From positions 248,001-312,000 of the forward strand of contig NZ_BEYR01000001.1 in the NCBI RefSeq assembly GCF_002933815.1: a stretch of 64,000 nt of DNA, in the 5' to 3' direction. Origin of the DNA: Sphingobacterium sp. HMA12. GTDB lineage: Bacteria; Bacteroidota; Bacteroidia; Sphingobacteriales; Sphingobacteriaceae. This document shows, piece by piece, positions 56,422-64,000 of the stretch. The position numbers and the translations under genes are program-made. Each line of letters begins with the position of its first letter. The stretch's first letter is position 1. The notes under the pieces were generated by a model, which saw only the letters and a program-made list of their open reading frames with translations, was not told where the DNA came from and ran no database searches.

Positions 56422-56454
56422 CCACGGGCTCATCTGTATCAAATGAGCCCGTGG
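56422..56454. terminator. Hairpin between convergent nrtR and lipoprotein genes
   Basis: Perfect 12-bp GC-rich stem (56422-56433 with 56443-56454), 9-nt loop, 14 bases behind the nrtR stop and 22 before the convergent gene's stop. No long T-run, so its efficiency is uncertain. Confidence 0.6.
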
Positions 56455-56476
56455 ACATATCCGTTGAAGGGTGCAG

Positions 56477-57052
56477 TTATCCTTGAAAGTCTCCGCAATC
56501 ATGTACTTCAAATTGTTCAATTAACATATCCTGTGTGTAGAATTTGGCGATTCTCTTGTTTTTTAGAAGAAATGGCTCGCCAATAATCTTGAGCTCAAAA
56601 ATCGGCTCTTTTTCAACTTTTCTCAGGATAAACTCGGAATGCTCGGTTTTTATGCGGAGTGTAGAGTCATTGGCGGTATAGCTGAAATTCCTGAGTTGAT
56701 AGATTTCATTCGAATCACAGACATTCACAAATTGAACCAGGTCTTTTGCTACCTTGATCTCCGCGAGATCACAGGAATAGCAGATACCCGAAAATTCAAT
56801 CCCATATTTTTCAAATGTATCTTTGCTTTCGGGCTTTAGGACGTCAATCGGATAGAGTTTATGAAAAATTTTTAAAGGATCAGTGGAGGTCAATAAAGGT
56901 TTTTCTTTCGCCTTTACGGCACCCTTTTGTACGGGCATATCTTTGACAGCTGTGCTAGGCGTGCCGACAACGTTGTCTCCCTTTTTTTTCGGATTACAGC
57001 TGAATATAGAAAGCAAGACCACGAAGGAAAGTATTGTTGGATATAATTTCAT
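56477..57052 (-). CDS. Unknown lipoprotein, 191 aa
   Basis: Not recognised. Lipoprotein signal with lipobox FSC at Cys19 (LSIFSCNPKKKG), then a Lys/Pro/Thr-rich linker to about residue 60, followed by a beta-rich globular part. Three Cys near 93-112 (CYSCDLAE, VCDSNE) might form a disulfide or bind metal. Convergent to nrtR, divergent to the next gene, so a single-gene unit. Confidence 0.72.
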   Translation of the reverse strand: MKLYPTILSFVVLLSIFSCNPKKKGDNVVGTPSTAVKDMPVQKGAVKAKEKPLLTSTDPLKIFHKLYPIDVLKPESKDTFEKYGIEFSGICYSCDLAEIKVAKDLVQFVNVCDSNEIYQLRNFSYTANDSTLRIKTEHSEFILRKVEKEPIFELKIIGEPFLLKNKRIAKFYTQDMLIEQFEVHDCGDFQG

Positions 57053-57212
57053 ACCAATGCTCGTCTGTTAAATATCAATAACCTAATATACATTTAAATA
57101 TTTAGGCTTTACGAGCCGAATATTAATTGTCCCGGATCGTATATTGACTTACCTTTAGTATGGTGTGGTTAAAATACGATATTGGATAAAATATCTTAAG
57201 GATAGGTCTGTT

Positions 57213-58025
57213 ATGAAGAAATTACTTTATTGCATTGCCATTATTTTAACGTGGTGTATGGCATGCCAAAGAAATCAGGTGAAAAATGCTGCGAATATTT
57301 CCGTCAAGAAGGTTGCGCCAATGGAGAAGCCACCTGTGGATTCACTTATCTTTCAGGATAAAATGATCAGGATTTATAAGATAGATTCCATCGGCTTTTT
57401 TAAGGAGCAGCAACAAGCAGATTATAAAAGAGATACCATTGCTTCAATCAGCGATATAAAAGTTGCAAAAAAACTTTTGCAGGGACGTGTTAAATTTGGA
57501 GGTTATGCTCCGGGTAAGGCGATGGAAGTCGACACACTTGTGGAAGGAAACTTAATTGCTCAGGTACGATTTAATAATGGTCGATTGCTGGAGGCCGGAA
57601 AAACAGAAGGGGCGATTGATCTGTTGGAGAATATGTTTGTAAAATATTTTCCGTCCGAAGAAATTTTGTTGTTGGAAGGGGGGCATACGACAGATCAGGC
57701 CCTGGACTTACGTCAGGGAAAATGGGATATCGAGGAGATTGGTAATTTGGACTATGTCTATTTCTCAAAGCATAGGAAATATAGATTGAACGGCATGTTT
57801 AACGGACAGGAATGTTCCAGCTATTTTTTGCAAAAAAGGGAAAATGGAAGTTATCTGCCCTATGCGCAGATTCCCCTGGACTGGAACGACAATTTTGAAC
57901 TATGTACCTTAAAAGAGATCTTTTGGAAAGGAGATCAGCAGGTATATTTTCGGAATTTTTTCTATGGAGCACCACATGACCAGCGGGCTGGTTTCTATAG
58001 GTTAGATATACTATCCAAAGATTGA
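57213..58025 (+). CDS. Unknown lipoprotein, 270 aa
   Basis: Not recognised. The start at 57213 (MKKLLYCIAIIL) gives a lipoprotein signal with lipobox CMAC; an upstream in-frame ATG at 57165 adds 16 polar residues and is unlikely. Mature part is beta-rich and aromatic, with a C-terminal half (YVYFSKHRKYRLNG, QVYFRNFFYGAP) of unknown fold. No similarity to the neighbouring lipoprotein gene was seen. Confidence 0.72.
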   Translation: MKKLLYCIAIILTWCMACQRNQVKNAANISVKKVAPMEKPPVDSLIFQDKMIRIYKIDSIGFFKEQQQADYKRDTIASISDIKVAKKLLQGRVKFGGYAPGKAMEVDTLVEGNLIAQVRFNNGRLLEAGKTEGAIDLLENMFVKYFPSEEILLLEGGHTTDQALDLRQGKWDIEEIGNLDYVYFSKHRKYRLNGMFNGQECSSYFLQKRENGSYLPYAQIPLDWNDNFELCTLKEIFWKGDQQVYFRNFFYGAPHDQRAGFYRLDILSKD

Positions 58026-58225
58026 TAATCACGATGATGATGTCGTTCAATCGCCTCGGCTTCTGTAAAATCGCCTTGAGGCGAATTTAAAAATCCCTGT
58101 TTTCCGCTAAGCGGAATATTTGATAATAGCTGTATTTTTACTGCTTTAGATATGCTGTTTACTGCTTTGATTCTATTGAGGTAAACAGTATCCATTTATT
58201 TTTAAGACTATCACGCAATCGGATC
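58026..58225. promoter_or_regulatory. Leader of the WG/Sel1 paralogue pair with several small repeats
   Basis: 200 bases. Contains two self-complementary elements (TCGCCT/AGGCGA at 58071-58084, TTCCGCT/AGCGGAA at 58102-58116), an 11-base direct repeat TTTACTGCTTT at 58137-58147 and 58158-58168 (21 bases apart), and an 8-bp inverted repeat CTGTTTAC/GTAAACAG (58155-58162 and 58181-58188). No T-run. The direct repeats two helical turns apart look like an activator site, but this is inference. Confidence 0.4.
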
Positions 58226-60703
58226 ATGGCACATCGCATTTATATATATAACGTAAATCCTAAAACAAAAGAAACATTTGAAGCACATCTGGCCGAATGG
58301 AATTATGAAATTCCAGCCCTGATGCTCCCGCTATTTTCTTCGGGTATTCATGCCAAGGGTACACAGCTTTATGCCAATAAGGAAGACGGCATTGCAAGGC
58401 TACGTTATTTTTATTCCCTGCTTGCCGATGTTTATCAATTGCATTATAAAAGGAAATATGCTGAACCCGTCAATAAGATGTTTGAGTTTTTGGAAAGTTT
58501 ACCGTTCGATACTTTTCAGATTGATGCACGGGATGTCTTCAACATGAATGTGGAAAAACATACGGAGCAGGCGAGTGACTGGGTTGATGAGATCAGGGCG
58601 ACAGGAGCTTTATACACGCAGGCCTTTGAACAACAAAGTTTAGATCCTTTACAGGAGATCTTGCGGCTGTCTGGTTACGATACTTTCCTTGAAATGCTCG
58701 AAACAGATTGGATTGATTATGGTTTGGGCCTGTGGGAAGAACATGCTTTTCGGAAGGAGGGGGCGGAAGTCTTTGATGAAAATGGAAAACAGGGTTTAAA
58801 AGATGCTCTTGGAAATATTCTGGTCGAAGCAAAATATGACGAGATATTTGAGTTCAATGAAACCGGTATTGCTGTGGTTGAACTGGATCATTTATTTGGT
58901 TACATCAATGAGCGGGGAGAGGAGATCGTATCCTGTCAGTACGTTGAGGCATTTGATGCACAGGTTATTGATGGCATTAACTATGCAGAAGTTGAAATCG
59001 AAGGCAAGCGCGGTGTATTGCATATTGAAAGCAAACAACTTTCCTTACCTGCTGCTTATGATGATTTGGACTGGTTTGCCGGTGGTTTTTTGAATGCAAA
59101 GCAAGGGGATAACTATTTTCTTTTTGCTGCTGATGGAACACAGATTATTGCTGAATCTGCGGATGAACCTTTTGGATACGATTACAGTAAACTTTTTTAT
59201 AAGCGACAAAAAGGTACAATGAAGCGGAAATTCTTTCGTATGGATGGTCACTATTTGGGCAGTTTTCTGGAAGATAGCCTACAGGCTCTCCCCAACGCTT
59301 ACTTTTGGATCAAACCAAATAAGTTGCAGCGGAAGACTTCAGTCATCAACCCCGATGGTACCTTGCTTGATGAAGAGATTGATCGGATCATCGTCCTGGA
59401 TGATTATCGGAGTATCGCTTATCTTAAAAATAAACAATGGCAGATTTACGCACTCGCACATAACCTATTCCGCTTAGTCGATCGGTCCATAGATAAAATC
59501 TTGGTCGATAGCATCAAAAATTTCCGAAAAGATGTCTTCGTTATCGCCTGTGCTGAAGGGCAGGGAATATATGAAGCTCATCTTGATCAATGGTTGCTCG
59601 AACCTGATCGGGCTTATCAGAAAATCGAATATTGCTATATGGACTTTATGCGCATCCAGCAGCCCGAAGGCATGCGCTATTTTGATACAAAAGTAAATTT
59701 CTGTAGTCCGCTTTACGATTACGTCAGTGCGCCGATCCATGATCCGCATCCGGAGCGAAGCGAAGGCGAATTCTTGCTTTTATTTAAAGGAGAAAAGCTG
59801 TTTTATGTAGATCTAAAACGAAATATCGCTGAATTCCCTGAAACAGTATTTGGCCGTTTGTATGCCGAAAAATATAATTTGCAGGGAGCTGATCAGAATT
59901 ACTTTGTACAATTTTATCAAGCGTGGACAAAACGAAAGGGGGCGGGCTACGAATCTTACCTCGATAACGAGACGCTATATGAAAAAGCACGGAAACTAAA
60001 TTGGGCCGGTAAGATAGTCGAGGCTATACCTTTGTTGACTATCGGTGCCTCCCGAGGTAGCGCTGACTGCCAATACCTTCTCGGCAATATCTATTGCGAT
60101 ACAGATCATGAAGATTTTCTGGATATTCCTAAAGCGATCGGCTTCTACAAGCAGGCTATAGCACAAGATCATGCGCAGGCTTGGACGAACTTAGGGTTCA
60201 TCTATGCTACGGGTCTCGGCCTGCCGCTTGATATTCCCAAAGCCTTAGCGGCTTACCAAAAAGCCGCGGAACTGGGGGAAGCGCAAGCAATGAGCAATCT
60301 TGGCAATTGGTATTATGAGGGGGAACATCTGGAACAGGATTATGAGCAGGCCTTACACTACTTTAAGCAGGCTGAAAAAGACGGTATCAATAACGATGCG
60401 CAGGTAGCCGAAATTTATTACCAACAGAAGGATTACGCCAATTTATTACGCTATCTTAAAAAGGATAGAGACGGACAATATGCCGCGATTTATTATGGTA
60501 TTTTGTATGAAGAAGGTTGGGGCGTAAAACAGAGTATGGTGAAGGCACTGCGTTACTATGAGCAGGCAAACGAAAACGCGGCCTATGCTTATGCCGTCAA
60601 TCGTCTCTTGTATTACTATAAAAAAGGACCATTTGCAGATTCCACTAAATACAACTTTTGGTTGGATTTTGCTAAAAACAATGACGTTGATATTGAAGAA
60701 TAA
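58226..60703 (+). CDS. Large unknown protein with WG-like repeats and Sel1-like repeats, first paralogue
   Basis: 825 aa; function unknown. N-terminal domain (about 1-170, start MAHRIYIYN) is shared with the next gene and was not recognised. WG-like repeats follow (about 190-270): KQGLKDALGNILVEAKYDE and FGYINERGEEIVSCQY. The C-terminal part (about 600-700) has Sel1-type alpha-helical repeats: AQAWTNLGFIYATGLG, AQAMSNLGNWYYEG. No signal peptide or membrane span, so cytoplasmic. It contains an in-frame short repeat near 59741 encoding HPERSEG (residues about 510-518). The next gene, 9 bases on, is a clear paralogue. Sel1 and WG repeats are protein-interaction scaffolds; a sensing or toxin-immunity type role is only a guess. 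Confidence 0.85.
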   Translation: MAHRIYIYNVNPKTKETFEAHLAEWNYEIPALMLPLFSSGIHAKGTQLYANKEDGIARLRYFYSLLADVYQLHYKRKYAEPVNKMFEFLESLPFDTFQIDARDVFNMNVEKHTEQASDWVDEIRATGALYTQAFEQQSLDPLQEILRLSGYDTFLEMLETDWIDYGLGLWEEHAFRKEGAEVFDENGKQGLKDALGNILVEAKYDEIFEFNETGIAVVELDHLFGYINERGEEIVSCQYVEAFDAQVIDGINYAEVEIEGKRGVLHIESKQLSLPAAYDDLDWFAGGFLNAKQGDNYFLFAADGTQIIAESADEPFGYDYSKLFYKRQKGTMKRKFFRMDGHYLGSFLEDSLQALPNAYFWIKPNKLQRKTSVINPDGTLLDEEIDRIIVLDDYRSIAYLKNKQWQIYALAHNLFRLVDRSIDKILVDSIKNFRKDVFVIACAEGQGIYEAHLDQWLLEPDRAYQKIEYCYMDFMRIQQPEGMRYFDTKVNFCSPLYDYVSAPIHDPHPERSEGEFLLLFKGEKLFYVDLKRNIAEFPETVFGRLYAEKYNLQGADQNYFVQFYQAWTKRKGAGYESYLDNETLYEKARKLNWAGKIVEAIPLLTIGASRGSADCQYLLGNIYCDTDHEDFLDIPKAIGFYKQAIAQDHAQAWTNLGFIYATGLGLPLDIPKALAAYQKAAELGEAQAMSNLGNWYYEGEHLEQDYEQALHYFKQAEKDGINNDAQVAEIYYQQKDYANLLRYLKKDRDGQYAAIYYGILYEEGWGVKQSMVKALRYYEQANENAAYAYAVNRLLYYYKKGPFADSTKYNFWLDFAKNNDVDIEE
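59741..59773. repeat. Possible short repetitive element inside coding sequence
   Basis: The segment around GAGCGAAGCGAAGG, translated HPERSEG, resembles a palindromic repeat seen scattered in several bacterial genomes. The paralogue at 60713 has about 8 residues fewer at this place, so the element may be a small in-frame insertion. Confidence 0.4.
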
Positions 60704-60712
60704 AAAAAGAAT

Positions 60713-63289
60713 ATGGCACATCGAATTTATATTTATAACACAGATAAAAAAGATCAGGAGTATTTCCATGCTTATTTGGGTGAATGGAACTATGTCATTC
60801 CAGATTTGTTGCTGCCCCTGTTTACCGCAAATCCAAAAGCAAAAGGTACCTTGGTATATGCTGAAAAAGAAGCGGGTGTTTTAAAATTAAGGAAATTCTA
60901 CGATCTTCTTATTCAGGAGTATAACTTGATATCCAATGCTGCTGTCCTGTTGACCATCGAAAAAATGTTCGATTTTCTGCATGGACTTCCATTTGAATGC
61001 TTCCAGATCAATGCGCGTGATGTTTTTAATATGTCTGAGGTGAAACATAGCCAACAAGCAAAGGATTTTGCTTTTGAAATCTATGAGAAGAACCTGTATT
61101 ACGAAAAAGCAATAGAGAAGCAGTCGTTATCAGAACTTTATCCTATTTTGAGCCGCTCAGGTTATGATTCCTTTTTAGCGATGTTAGAGGCTGAGTGGAG
61201 CAACTATGGATTGGGTTGGTGGAATAGGGAGGCGATTGATAGCCTTGATAACCAGTTTTTTGAAGAAAACGGATGTTGGGGGATCCGGAATGCGAAGGGT
61301 GAGGTGAAAGTCGAACCCTGTTATGACGGGATCGGAGAGTTTGATTACAATGGCTTTGCAGTTGTTGAGAAAGAAAGCTTGTTTGGCTATATTAATAGAA
61401 AGGGCGAAGAGACCATCCCTTGTATGTACGCCTCTGCAGAGCCTGTACAGCGTGGCCGTGGTAAGATTGTAGGAAAAGTAAGTTTAGCGGGCAAATATGG
61501 CTTGGTGGACGTGGAGACTGGCGCTACAATTATTCCCTTGAACTATGCGGTGTTGGACGATTTTGCTTATGGATTCTATCAGGGACAGCAGGATGGAAAA
61601 TATGACATTATCGATGCCGAAGGTAAGGGCTTGCATACGATAGGTTCTGATGAGCCTTTTGAAATGGACTACGAGGGCTTTATTTATCAACCGATAGCGA
61701 ACAGCAAACTACGTAAATATTATTCCAATCAGGGTGCTCTATTGGGCGAGTATCCAGAGGGGGTTTTAAACGAATTGCTGTTTGATTTTTATGCGGTCAA
61801 TTTAAACAATAAAAAAAAGAAATCAGTCCATTCGGCAGACGGTACCTTGTTGGTAAAAGATGTAGCTGTGCTAAATGCCATGAATGGGCTCAGTGCATTA
61901 TATTACCTTTCGGAAGGCAAATATTTTCTGTATGACCTCGCTAGTCGGGATTTTCTGCTGCAAGATCTAACGATTAAATCTATACAGGGAGGTGCAGATT
62001 TTGGTAATGGTGCCTATAATTGTTATATCATCGAAACCGAATCGGAAAGAGGAATCTATCACACGGAGACTAAAAGCTGGCTGCTTCCATTGTCAGCATA
62101 TTATGCCACAATCAGCTATGCGCTAATGGATTATTTTATCCTGCAAGATCAGATGGGCCGGTATTGTTACTACGATACAGCTAGTAAAGAACTGAGTGAA
62201 TCCTTTGATTTTATCTGTGGTAGTGTAAGACATTACCAAGATCTAATGATGTTGCGCGGCGACCGACTGTTTAATAAAGGCTATGAGGGATTAGAAGAGG
62301 TGCCCCAAGATCAGTATGGATATTATATCAATGCATTGGACAAGCTGGAAGGAAAGGAACTTGAGGTTTTTGACCATTTTTTCACGCAGTGGAAATCGGA
62401 CCGGGGCGTAGATTTTGAATCTGCTTATGATAGTTATACACTGTATCACATGGCCATGGATTGCTGCAGAAATGGAGACGTCGAAAATGCTATCCGTTAC
62501 TTTACATTTTCAGCTGATCAGGACAATGAAAGCAGTATGTATGAACTTGGTAGTATCTATACGGATACCGATAATGAAAATAAGCGTTTTCTGGACCTGA
62601 AAAAAGGAATTGCATACTATGAGCGGTCCGCCGAAAAGGGGTATGCAGCTTCTTGGAATAGCATCGGTTATCTTTACCAGCATGGCATAGGCTATACATC
62701 GGATCTAAAAAAAGCTTTTGAGGCCTATAGCAAGGGGGCTGATCTTGGGGATGGCTATGCATTATCCAATCTAGGTTACTTCTATTTTAGTGGGACCTAT
62801 GTGGAGGAAGATCTTGAAAAAGCATTGGATTACTACAAAAAAGCGGAGTTGAAACTAATCGAAAATAATCGCAATATCGCTTCGATTTATTATAGTTTAG
62901 ATGACTATGACCGTCTACTTGTTTATCTGAAGAAAGATAAAGCGGATAGCTATTCCAATATTTATTACGGTTTGATGTATGATGCGGGTTTAAAATTTAA
63001 AAAGGACAGTAAAAAAGCCATTCATTATTTTGAGCGGGCAAACCGTTATAGTGTCTATGAGTCTGCTACAGAAAGCTTATTGGGTTACTATAAAAATGAT
63101 CCCGACTTTATGGATCAGGAAAAACATGCCTACTGGTCGGATTTTGCCCGGCAACACGAGCTGGATATTGCACCGGAGCTGCTGATTTGGACAGATGAGA
63201 CGAAAAGCGGAGGAAAAGATGTGCAGGGCAAATCTGAAGGAAATAGTGGAGCCTCCCTTTTTAGCAAACTTTTTAAAAAGAAAAAATAA
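60713..63289 (+). CDS. Large unknown protein with WG-like and Sel1-like repeats, second paralogue
   Basis: 858 aa, same architecture as the gene before it and sharing the opening MAHRIYIYN. N-terminal unknown domain (about 1-170), WG-like repeats (about 190-300: CWGIRNAKGEVKVEPCYDG, FGYINRKGEETIPCMY), and Sel1-like repeats (about 600-760: AASWNSIGYLYQHGIG, GYALSNLGYFYFSG). An extra charged tail (SGGKDVQGKSEGNSGASLFS, ending in KKKK) is missing from the first copy. The two copies have clearly diverged, so the duplication is not recent. Function unknown; followed 8 bases later by a small membrane protein. Confidence 0.85.
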   Translation: MAHRIYIYNTDKKDQEYFHAYLGEWNYVIPDLLLPLFTANPKAKGTLVYAEKEAGVLKLRKFYDLLIQEYNLISNAAVLLTIEKMFDFLHGLPFECFQINARDVFNMSEVKHSQQAKDFAFEIYEKNLYYEKAIEKQSLSELYPILSRSGYDSFLAMLEAEWSNYGLGWWNREAIDSLDNQFFEENGCWGIRNAKGEVKVEPCYDGIGEFDYNGFAVVEKESLFGYINRKGEETIPCMYASAEPVQRGRGKIVGKVSLAGKYGLVDVETGATIIPLNYAVLDDFAYGFYQGQQDGKYDIIDAEGKGLHTIGSDEPFEMDYEGFIYQPIANSKLRKYYSNQGALLGEYPEGVLNELLFDFYAVNLNNKKKKSVHSADGTLLVKDVAVLNAMNGLSALYYLSEGKYFLYDLASRDFLLQDLTIKSIQGGADFGNGAYNCYIIETESERGIYHTETKSWLLPLSAYYATISYALMDYFILQDQMGRYCYYDTASKELSESFDFICGSVRHYQDLMMLRGDRLFNKGYEGLEEVPQDQYGYYINALDKLEGKELEVFDHFFTQWKSDRGVDFESAYDSYTLYHMAMDCCRNGDVENAIRYFTFSADQDNESSMYELGSIYTDTDNENKRFLDLKKGIAYYERSAEKGYAASWNSIGYLYQHGIGYTSDLKKAFEAYSKGADLGDGYALSNLGYFYFSGTYVEEDLEKALDYYKKAELKLIENNRNIASIYYSLDDYDRLLVYLKKDKADSYSNIYYGLMYDAGLKFKKDSKKAIHYFERANRYSVYESATESLLGYYKNDPDFMDQEKHAYWSDFARQHELDIAPELLIWTDETKSGGKDVQGKSEGNSGASLFSKLFKKKK

Positions 63290-63297
63290 CCCATACT

Positions 63298-63522
63298 ATG
63301 TTGTCCGCTGCAAATTTAGATTTCTCCGGTTTACTTGTTGACCTGATCTGTATCATATTTTTCGGTATAGGTTTAGGTTATTCCCTGATTGTGGGTGTGA
63401 TTCATCTTGTACAGAAGAAAACTAAAACTTTTGGTTATTATCTGCGCACTTTTTTAATTTCGGGAATTATAGGTCTTGGGCTGGGCACCTTAATCATTAT
63501 GATGTGGGCGCTATCGCTTTAA
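63298..63522 (+). CDS. Small membrane protein, 74 aa
   Basis: Two hydrophobic helices (about 12-33 and 49-70) separated by a short basic loop (VQKKTKTFGYYLR), no recognisable family. It starts 8 bases after the second WG/Sel1 paralogue and is likely cotranscribed with it. The coding call rests on the coherent hydrophobic composition and tight spacing. Confidence 0.65.
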   Translation: MLSAANLDFSGLLVDLICIIFFGIGLGYSLIVGVIHLVQKKTKTFGYYLRTFLISGIIGLGLGTLIIMMWALSL

Positions 63523-63541
63523 CTTCCATATAACTTGTTTT

Positions 63542-63575
63542 AGGAGCAGGAGGCATTGGATGGGCTCCTGTTCCT
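63542..63575. terminator. Weak hairpin between convergent genes
   Basis: 11-bp stem with one G-U pair (63542-63552 with 63565-63575), 12-nt loop, but no T-run on either strand; possible terminator. Confidence 0.35.
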
Positions 63576-63595
63576 GAAAAAATGGGACTTTATTA

Positions 63596-64000
63596 TTAGA
63601 CCGATCTATTTTTTGCATTGACAATATGCATCAGATGGTGATTGCAATGCCAGGCATATAACCCAATATTTACTTTAAGTGAAATATATCTTTTGGTAAC
63701 GGGATGAATAAAGGCCCGTTCAAGTTGCTCATCACTTAGACTTTTCAAAAGAATCTCCCAACGTTGATGTAACCCTTCCAATAGACGCAGCGAGCTTTCT
63801 ATCGGATTGTGCTGTGCATCCGGAAGTTGCGCCCAACGATTTTCTTCATAGAGTTTTATGGTTGGATCATCTTCTGTCAGTGCTAACTTAAAACGGACAA
63901 AGCTATTCATATGGCTATCTGCACAATGATGGACCACTTGTCTGATCGTCCAGCCATCTGGGCGATATCTTTTTTCTAATGCACTTTCCGGTAAGTCACT
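63596..64000 (-). CDS. DinB/YfiT-like metal-dependent thiol transferase or hydrolase, 5' end outside window
   Basis: Four-helix bundle protein of the DinB_2/YfiT type. The frame stays open to the last base of the window, with upstream codons giving LPESALEKRYRPDGWTIRQ, typical of the family N-terminal region; the GTG at 63937 is therefore not the start. Metal-ligand His are in VVHHCADSH and in the C-terminal WHCNHHLMH, which match the family triad pattern. About 134 residues visible of the usual 170-180. Confidence 0.85.
   Translation of the reverse strand, partial: SDLPESALEKRYRPDGWTIRQVVHHCADSHMNSFVRFKLALTEDDPTIKLYEENRWAQLPDAQHNPIESSLRLLEGLHQRWEILLKSLSDEQLERAFIHPVTKRYISLKVNIGLYAWHCNHHLMHIVNAKNRSV

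Noticed and set aside
1..64000. RNA genes, CRISPR arrays, insertion sequences, prophage
   Set aside because: No tRNA-like cloverleafs, no regular spaced repeats and no transposase, integrase or phage genes were found in the frames read.

Overview
The window looks like a chromosomal segment of a Bacteroidota organism, most probably Sphingobacteriaceae close to Sphingobacterium. The grounds are three SusC/SusD pairs, a hybrid two-component regulator of the HTCS type, Bacteroidota-style -7 promoter elements (TAnnTTTG), lipoprotein signal peptides throughout, and moderate GC. Nothing was searched against a database; all names come from reading motifs. I saw no rRNA, tRNA, CRISPR array, phage or insertion sequence.

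Region A (1-4497) is the end of a SusC gene cut by the window edge, with its SusD partner, closed by a strong terminator. Region B (4786-24236) is a compact co-directional polysaccharide utilisation locus: SusC, SusD, GH29 fucosidase, GH2 beta-galactosidase-like enzyme, GH95 fucosidase, an alginate-lyase-like protein, a GH88 unsaturated uronyl hydrolase fused to a parallel beta-helix, and an HTCS sensor/regulator. Together they suggest breakdown of an acidic polysaccharide carrying fucose, galactose-like sugar and uronic acid. A convergent MFS efflux gene follows.

Region C (25816-48783) is the most interesting part. It is a second, differently controlled uptake and catabolic locus: a left-going operon (PQQ sugar dehydrogenase with cytochrome c, an unusual NRAMP-like transporter, an SDR/epimerase-like protein, a DHDPS-like aldolase), a right-going operon (SusC, SusD, heparinase II/III-like lyase, GntR/FCD regulator), an SMP-30 lactonase, and another right-going operon (class III aminotransferase, enolase-superfamily dehydratase, SDR, ceramidase-like amidase, sodium:solute symporter, M20 hydrolase, Gfo/Idh-like protein). 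A palindrome TTGTATACAA (and close variants) sits at the promoter regions of the left operon, the susC operon, gntR, the lactonase and the aminotransferase operon, tying them into one regulon. The enzymes suggest an oxidative non-phosphorylative route: sugar to lactone to aldonate to 2-keto-3-deoxy acid to pyruvate plus aldehyde.

Region D (48812-51220) holds a YiiX-like cysteine hydrolase and two unknown proteins. Region E (51607-56407) is a NAD salvage operon: PRPP synthetase-like, nicotinamide phosphoribosyltransferase-like, NH3-dependent NAD synthetase, nicotinamidase-like and a NrtR-type Nudix regulator, preceded by two palindromes likely bound by NrtR. Region F (56477-64000) has two unknown lipoproteins, two large tandem paralogues with WG and Sel1-like repeats, a small membrane protein and the 3' part of a DinB/YfiT-like gene.
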